A DNA stretch of 26,486 nucleotides, from positions 1 to 26,486 of the forward strand of contig JAHYYS010000035.1 in assembly GCA_019424865.1 (NCBI GenBank). The letters are read 5' to 3'. The position numbers and the translations under genes were made by a program. Of the stretch, positions 22,888-26,486 are shown one piece after another (the first letter of the stretch is position 1; each line of letters opens with the position of its first letter). The notes under the pieces were generated by a model, which was given only the letters and a program-made list of their open reading frames with translations, did no database searches and was not told where the DNA came from. The stretch comes from a bacterium (GTDB lineage: Bacteria; Bacillota; Clostridia; Oscillospirales; Oscillospiraceae).

Positions 22888-23880
22888 ATGCTTCAGGAAA
22901 AGGTTCTGGCCATGCTGCTTCAGGACCCCTCCCGCCCCCTCTCCGGCGAGGCCATGAGCCGGGCCCTTGGGGTCAGCCGGGCCGCCGTGTGGAAGGCCAT
23001 CGAGGCCCTGCGCCGGGAGGGCTATGAAATTTCCTCCGCCCCCAACCGGGGATACCGCCTGGAATCCGCGCCGGACCGGGTGCGGGAGGGGGAGCTGGCC
23101 GGTCCCCTGTCCGGCTGTCTGGTAGGCAGCCGGCTGATGTGTCTGGACACCATCGACTCCACCAACACAGAGTGCAAGCGCCAGGCCATGGCCGGGGCCC
23201 CCGAGGGGCTTGTGGTGATGGCCGAGGAGCAGACGGGGGGGCGGGGCCGCCTGGGCCGCTCCTTCCAGTCCCCGCCGGGCCGCGGGCTGTATCTGTCGGC
23301 CCTGCTGCGCCCCCGCCTGGAGCCGGCGGAGGTGGCCGATTTTACCGCCTGGGTGGCGGTGGCGGTGTGCGACGGCATTCAGGCCGCCTGCGGCGTCCGG
23401 CCCCGGATCAAGTGGACCAACGATATTATCCTCAACGGGCGGAAGCTGGTGGGCATTCTCACGGAGCTGGGTCTGGTCAGCGAGAGCAACAGCCTGGACT
23501 ATCTGGTCACCGGCATCGGCATCAACGTAAACCACCGCCCGGAGGACTTCTCCCCCGACATCCGGGACATGGCCATCTCCCTGTCCCAGGCGCTGGGCCA
23601 TCCCGTCCGCCGCTCCCACCTGGCCGCCCAGGTGATCCTGGCGCTGGACCGGATGTACGCGGACTTCCCCCGGAACAAGGCGGAATACCTGGAGAAATAC
23701 CGCTCCGACTGTCTGACGCCGGGCAATCAGGTACAGCTCATCACCCCGGTCTCCCGGCAGGAGGCCTATGCTCTGGCCATCGACGACGACTTCCGTCTGG
23801 TGGTGGAGCTCCCCGACGGCACCCGCCGCGCCCTCTCCGCCGGCGAGGTCTCGGTGCGGGGCATGTACGGTTATGTATAA
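22888..23880 (+). CDS. birA: Biotin-[acetyl-CoA-carboxylase] ligase / biotin repressor
   Basis: BirA joins biotin to carboxylase carrier proteins through biotinyl-AMP and, in forms with a DNA-binding domain, represses biotin genes. The 330-residue product has the N-terminal winged helix (residues about 5-60: LSGEAMSRALGVSRAAVWKAIEALRREGYEI and PNRGYRL), the ligase core with GRGRLGR (118-124), the lysine motif KWTNDIIL (Lys175), GIGINVN, and a C-terminal SH3-like domain from about 280 on. KWTND instead of KWPND is common in Clostridia. The start at 22888 follows GGAGG by 8 bases; a TTG at 22873 overlaps that site and is less likely. No biotin synthesis genes are in the window, so a regulated target is not visible. 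Confidence 0.93.
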   Translation: MLQEKVLAMLLQDPSRPLSGEAMSRALGVSRAAVWKAIEALRREGYEISSAPNRGYRLESAPDRVREGELAGPLSGCLVGSRLMCLDTIDSTNTECKRQAMAGAPEGLVVMAEEQTGGRGRLGRSFQSPPGRGLYLSALLRPRLEPAEVADFTAWVAVAVCDGIQAACGVRPRIKWTNDIILNGRKLVGILTELGLVSESNSLDYLVTGIGINVNHRPEDFSPDIRDMAISLSQALGHPVRRSHLAAQVILALDRMYADFPRNKAEYLEKYRSDCLTPGNQVQLITPVSRQEAYALAIDDDFRLVVELPDGTRRALSAGEVSVRGMYGYV

Positions 23881-23885
23881 ATCCG

Positions 23886-23925
23886 GACAGGGGCCCGGGA
23901 CGCAGCTGCGTCCCGGGCCCCTGTC
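23886..23925. repeat. Perfect 40-bp palindrome after birA
   Basis: Two 20-base arms meet without spacer: GACAGGGGCCCGGGACGCAG followed by its exact complement CTGCGTCCCGGGCCCCTGTC. It begins 5 bases after the birA stop. Without a T-tract it is not itself a terminator, but it would form a long cruciform or RNA hairpin directly ahead of the terminator at 23938. Confidence 0.9.
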
Positions 23926-23937
23926 TGTCCAAAAGAG

Positions 23938-23968
23938 AAGAGGGACGCCGGGGGCATCCCTCTTTTTT
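23938..23968 (+). terminator. Terminator of birA
   Basis: An 8-bp stem AAGAGGGA/TCCCTCTT (23938-23945 with 23957-23964) with an 11-base loop runs into TTTTTT at 23963-23968. Confidence 0.8.
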
Positions 23969-24014
23969 GCGGCGGGCGGTTTTCCAGCCGCTTGAATGGG
24001 CAAAATAAACAGTT

Positions 24015-24044
24015 TTGAACTGGACGAAACCGTCTGTATATGAT
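24015..24044 (+). promoter_or_regulatory. Candidate upstream promoter of the envelope cassette
   Basis: TTGAAC at 24015-24020, 18 bases, TATGAT at 24039-24044 lies about 100 bases before the HTH gene. The leader contains GGGGG/CCCCC repeats that may pair. Confidence 0.4.
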
Positions 24045-24111
24045 AAAATGACAAACAGAGGATGGGGAGCGGGGGAAACCAATAATTGCCCCCTATGTAA
24101 ACCGGAAGCGG

Positions 24112-24140
24112 TTGCCGGGCTGCGGCGGCCGCACTATAAT
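24112..24140 (+). promoter_or_regulatory. Candidate proximal promoter of the HTH gene
   Basis: TTGCCG at 24112-24117, 17 bases, TATAAT at 24135-24140. Transcription would start near 24147, leaving only a few bases before the ATG at 24152 or 17 before the in-frame ATG at 24164. Confidence 0.5.
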
Positions 24141-24151
24141 CTGAGGTGAAG

Positions 24152-24610
24152 ATGCAGGTGAGAATGACGGAGCGATTGATCCAGCTCCGCCAGGAACAGG
24201 GGCTTTCCCAGAGCGGTCTGGCGGAGGCGCTGGGGGTATCCCGGCAGGCGGTCTCCCGGTGGGAGACCGGAGCGGCTATGCCGTCTGCGGAGAATCTGTT
24301 TTGCCTGAGCCGGCTGTACGGCGTGCCCATGGATGAGCTGATCCGCGGCGAGGAGGCGGATCCGGAACAGAAGACGGAGCCCCCCGCCGGGACACAGGAT
24401 GCGCCGAAGGAGGACCGCGCGCTCCGGCGCTGGAGAGCGGCCGCGCTGGTTTTGGCCGCCGTCTGTGTGCTGCTGGCAGGTACTGTGTTCTATATGGCAG
24501 CCGTACAGGATAAGGACGCAGCGGAAGAAGTAGTAATGTATGAAGATATTGCGGCGGACAGCATAGATGATTCGGAAATAAGGGAGTTTGATTTTGAAAC
24601 CGGCTGGTAA
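24152..24610 (+). CDS. XRE-type HTH protein with one membrane helix and acidic outer tail
   Basis: The 152-residue protein begins with a Cro/C1-type helix-turn-helix (about residues 7-62; recognition region LAEALGVSRQAVSRWETG) and the conserved MDELIRGE end of that domain. A charged linker (66-93) follows, then a single membrane helix at about 95-117 and a 35-residue acidic tail (EEVVMYEDIAADSIDDSEIREFDFE) predicted outside. It could be a membrane-bound regulator that senses the envelope and controls the adjacent genes, but this is inference. Start 24152 follows GAGG with 5 bases spacing; ATG 24164 is the main alternative, because the nearer promoter would give almost no leader for 24152. It is the first gene of a same-strand series with gaps of 15-43 bases. 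Confidence 0.8.
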   Translation: MQVRMTERLIQLRQEQGLSQSGLAEALGVSRQAVSRWETGAAMPSAENLFCLSRLYGVPMDELIRGEEADPEQKTEPPAGTQDAPKEDRALRRWRAAALVLAAVCVLLAGTVFYMAAVQDKDAAEEVVMYEDIAADSIDDSEIREFDFETGW

Positions 24611-24653
24611 ATTGAAGAAATCTTAAAAATTAATCAGGAGGCAGCGTGGGAAA

Positions 24654-25097
24654 ATGAAAAAGTTTTTGCGGGCGGTTTTGGTATGCAGCATGATGGTTTG
24701 GATCCTTGGGATCCCGGCCGGTGCATCTGGAACGGCGGCGCCCGCTGCGGGCCTGGAAGCGCAGCCATGTGAAGCGGCAGCGCTTCAGGAACAGATAGTT
24801 CCCCTTTCTGTCGCTGCACTTGATGTCGAGATTCCCGTGGGCAAATTGGCGAAAGCCAGTTCGGATTTTTATCTGGAGGCAGGCGAAGCCGTGCAGATCA
24901 TTGTGAATTATTCACCGAAATCTGCAAGCATGGACTTTGGACTGATTGGACCGGACGGACTGTTCCATTATGTCCGCACGGATGTCGGAAACCTGGATAA
25001 AACAATTCGGGTGAACGAGTGGGGCTGCTACACCTTTGCCATACGGAACAATTCTTTTCTTGATACCGTCCGGGTGCAAGGTTTTGTGTATTATTAG
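24654..25097 (+). CDS. Small exported protein, function unknown
   Basis: A 147-residue protein with a clear signal peptide (MKKFLRAVLVCSMMVWILGIPAGASG, probable cleavage around residue 25). A low-complexity alanine-rich stretch (27-50) follows, then a compact beta-rich domain of about 95 residues: VEIPVGKLAKASSDFYLEAG, VQIIVNYSPKSASMDFGLIG, PDGLFHYVRT, WGCYTFAIRNN and the C-terminal VRVQGFVYY. It looks like a small beta sandwich of the kind seen in secreted Firmicute proteins, but I cannot name a family. AGGAGG at 24636-24641 lies 12 bases before the ATG, a rather long spacing. It lies 43 bases after the HTH gene. Base composition is lower in GC than in the flanking housekeeping genes. Confidence 0.75.
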   Translation: MKKFLRAVLVCSMMVWILGIPAGASGTAAPAAGLEAQPCEAAALQEQIVPLSVAALDVEIPVGKLAKASSDFYLEAGEAVQIIVNYSPKSASMDFGLIGPDGLFHYVRTDVGNLDKTIRVNEWGCYTFAIRNNSFLDTVRVQGFVYY

Positions 25098-25136
25098 AAT
25101 TTTGAATTTAAAAGTTTACCCATGGAGGCTGAAGCC

Positions 25137-25298
25137 ATGAAAAACCATGATTTCCTTGTTGGTATGATCATTTTATCCATTTCGATTGTCATTTTTGGCG
25201 TTCTTTTATCTCAGTCTATCGATCGGCTGGGGAGTAACCTGTTCAGTGCTATATGTGATCTAAACGACTTACGTCTCACCATCGTAGATACAAATTGA
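25137..25298 (+). CDS. 53-residue single-helix membrane peptide
   Basis: A small open frame with a good ribosome site (GGAGG at 25124-25128, 8 bases before the ATG). The product starts MKNHDFLVGMIILSISIVIF, giving one membrane helix at about residues 7-25, followed by a polar, probably extracytoplasmic segment of about 28 residues (QSIDRLGSNLFSAICDLNDL and then RLTIVDTN). An in-frame ATG at 25122 overlaps the ribosome site and is unlikely. It lies 39 bases after the exported protein gene and 35 bases before the next start. The coding evidence is the ribosome site, the regular spacing and the sensible membrane topology; no family is recognised. The stretch is AT-rich for this genome. Confidence 0.65.
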   Translation: MKNHDFLVGMIILSISIVIFGVLLSQSIDRLGSNLFSAICDLNDLRLTIVDTN

Positions 25299-25333
25299 CA
25301 GTGCAATCGGCGGGAAGAAATTCAGGAACGGTT

Positions 25334-25777
25334 ATGAAGAAAAAGAAGTACGCGCTTATTGCAGTCCTGATAGGGATCGTTATCATGTTTTCTGTCGGCC
25401 AAATTACCAAGCGGGAGGAGATTCCCGAGGGTGTTGCGGCCGTTATCGCTGAGGCGGAGGGCGTTTCAGCAAACATGGAGTATGTTATCCACGGGAGATC
25501 CGCAGAGGAAATCGACTTGGCGATAGCGGGGACATTAAACTATTTCAATCGCCTGATGTTATATGCGGACGTCGTGCAAGTAGACGGCTTGGATAAAGAA
25601 GAAGCGGATGCAATGACGGCATTTCTGCCGACATTACAGCAAAAGTATAATAGCGTCCAGCATATTTTCGAAAGATATGATCAAAAAGGGCAAATGACGG
25701 AAGAGGAAAGGGAATTTCTGGAGTCTGTAAAGGATGCGTTTGATTCCTTCCTCAGCGCTATGCCGCAGAGGGACTAA
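25334..25777 (+). CDS. Membrane-anchored helical protein, function unknown
   Basis: A 147-residue protein with a lysine-rich N-terminus (MKKKKYALIAV), one hydrophobic helix at about residues 6-23 that may be an uncleaved anchor, and a roughly 120-residue helical, charged exterior domain (ITKREEIPEGVAAVIAEAEG, AEEIDLAIAGTLNYFNRLML, DKEEADAMTAFLPTLQQKYN, MTEEEREFLESVKDAFDSFL). The start at 25334 follows AGGAAC at about 7 bases; a TTG at 25295 would add 13 residues and overlaps the end of the previous gene. No family was recognised. It sits in the middle of the envelope gene series with similarly low GC content, which suggests it came in together with its neighbours. Confidence 0.7.
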   Translation: MKKKKYALIAVLIGIVIMFSVGQITKREEIPEGVAAVIAEAEGVSANMEYVIHGRSAEEIDLAIAGTLNYFNRLMLYADVVQVDGLDKEEADAMTAFLPTLQQKYNSVQHIFERYDQKGQMTEEEREFLESVKDAFDSFLSAMPQRD

Positions 25778-25792
25778 AGGAGCATGAGTGGT

Positions 25793-26156
25793 ATGGACGA
25801 GCAGAATATATTCCGCCGCATTGACCCGGCCAACCGGCCGATTCAGCTGATTATGGGGCTGTGCCTGCTGGCCTATTCCGTTGCAGGACCGTTTCTGCCC
25901 ACACAGGGGGTGGCCTGGGCGGTGATCAATTTGCTGGAAGCAGTCTGCATCTATTCGGCGGTAGACCTGTACCGGAAGATGTACAGCCGCCTGTCCCCCC
26001 TGGCTGTATGTGGGCATCGCCGCGGCCATCTGGTGCGGCCTGATGCTGTGCGCCTGCCAGGGCTGGGCGCCGGCGGCGGAGCCCTTTGCCCTGGGGCTGG
26101 GCCTTGCACAGCTGGGGGTATTCCTGTTCTCCCGCCGGAAACGGGAGGCGGTTTGA
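25793..26156 (+). pseudogene. Four-helix membrane protein gene with a frameshift at a C6 tract
   Basis: Reading from the ATG at 25793 (AAGGAG at 25777-25782, about 10 bases upstream; an in-frame ATG at 25784 is too close to that site) gives two good membrane helices, LIMGLCLLAYSVAGPFL and GVAWAVINLLEAVCIYSAV, and then breaks down after SRLSP into arginine/glycine-rich text that ends at 26179. In the +1 frame the sequence continues seamlessly as WLYVGIAAAIWCGLMLCACQ, with two more helices and a typical basic end FSRRKREAV, stop 26154-26156. The switch point is a run of six C at 25996-26001; five C would restore a 120-residue four-helix protein. The defect may be a sequencing error, true inactivation, or reversible slippage. 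No family recognised. Confidence 0.75.
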
Positions 26157-26194
26157 CGCCGGGCTCCTTATGCAGATGAGAGGAGAGATCGCAA

Positions 26195-26486
26195 ATGCAG
26201 GAGTGGAATGAACGAAGAGTAAACACCTGGCGCGGTAAGCTGGAGCGGAGCTGGTTCCGCCGGACGCGGGTGCAGCGCATCGCCGCATCCTGCGTGCTGG
26301 CAGCCTCGGGGCTGGTGGGCTTTGTTGCGCTGGTGTGTACGGCGGCCTGGAGCGGGAATTATCACAGCTATGACGCAGGAATCTGGGATTTTATCCAGTT
26401 CCACCGGGATTACATCGTGCTGCTGGCGGTGTTCCTGCTCCTGTGGGTGCTGGGCCTGTTCCTGCTTTTGTATCCGGAGAAGCCGG
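26195..26486 (+). CDS. Membrane protein, probable sensor kinase N-terminus (3' end outside window)
   Basis: An open frame runs from the ATG at 26195 to the window edge, 97 codons. AGGAGAG lies about 8 bases upstream. The N-terminus is basic (MQEWNERRVNTWRGKLERSW), followed by a membrane helix at about residues 29-52 (IAASCVLAASGLVGFVALVC), a short exterior loop of about 22 residues (WSGNYHSYDAGIWDFIQFHR) and a second helix (YIVLLAVFLLLWVLGLFLLL) ending in YPEKP. Two helices with a short loop and a proline-basic exit resemble the input part of Firmicute sensor histidine kinases, but no catalytic domain is inside the window, so this is a guess. It is 38 bases downstream of the broken membrane gene and on the same strand. 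Confidence 0.6.
   Translation, partial: MQEWNERRVNTWRGKLERSWFRRTRVQRIAASCVLAASGLVGFVALVCTAAWSGNYHSYDAGIWDFIQFHRDYIVLLAVFLLLWVLGLFLLLYPEKP

Noticed and set aside
1..26486. CRISPR array, insertion sequence, integrase, prophage or rRNA/tRNA genes
   Set aside because: No regularly spaced short repeats, transposase or integrase motifs, or RNA gene cores were seen anywhere in the window.

Overview
The window looks like chromosomal DNA of a GC-rich, endospore-forming member of the Clostridia, most likely Oscillospiraceae (Flavonifractor/Intestinimonas-like). The reasons are the spore-cortex block yabP-yabQ-divIC-S1 in the same order as in Bacillus, AGGAGG-type ribosome binding sites, sigma-A-like promoters, and Firmicute-style ECF sigma/anti-sigma, long-form HPF and BirA genes. 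The genus is inferred, not shown.

Layout. 1-870: 3' end of ilvD. 957-3419 (minus): membrane anti-sigma factor, ECF sigma factor and tRNA-dihydrouridine synthase. 3589-6503 (plus): a DUF815-type AAA+ ATPase overlapping a polytopic membrane protein gene, fired from a promoter back-to-back with the dus promoter. 6599-11355 (minus): ilvE, a DUF975 membrane protein, a beta-CASP metallo-beta-lactamase nuclease and a Cof-type HAD phosphatase. 11517-13098 (plus): yabP, yabQ, divIC and an S1-domain RNA-binding protein. 13419-14576: an amidohydrolase. 14577-15211: a gene-free, strongly structured stretch that ends in an 88-bp tandem duplication. 15212-16453: a secreted protein with four PepSY-like repeats. 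16921-21946: a complete branched-chain amino acid ABC importer (livKHMGF). 22170-23880: hpf and birA. 24152-26486: a run of small envelope genes, visibly less GC-rich in its middle, that ends in a truncated gene resembling a sensor kinase.

Branched-chain amino acids recur: ilvD, ilvE and the LIV importer all lie here, though not in one operon. I saw no T-box leader before ilvE or livK.

The parts I could least explain are: the 24.1-26.5 kb envelope cassette, which contains a transmembrane HTH protein, an exported beta-rich protein, a 53-residue membrane peptide, a membrane-anchored helical protein and a four-helix membrane protein broken at a C6 tract; the structured stretch 14611-14957; the duplicated regulatory module before the PepSY gene; the near-identical promoter boxes shared by the beta-CASP and HAD genes; and the 200-nt reading-frame overlap of yabQ with divIC. 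All functions are by recognition from sequence; no database search was possible.
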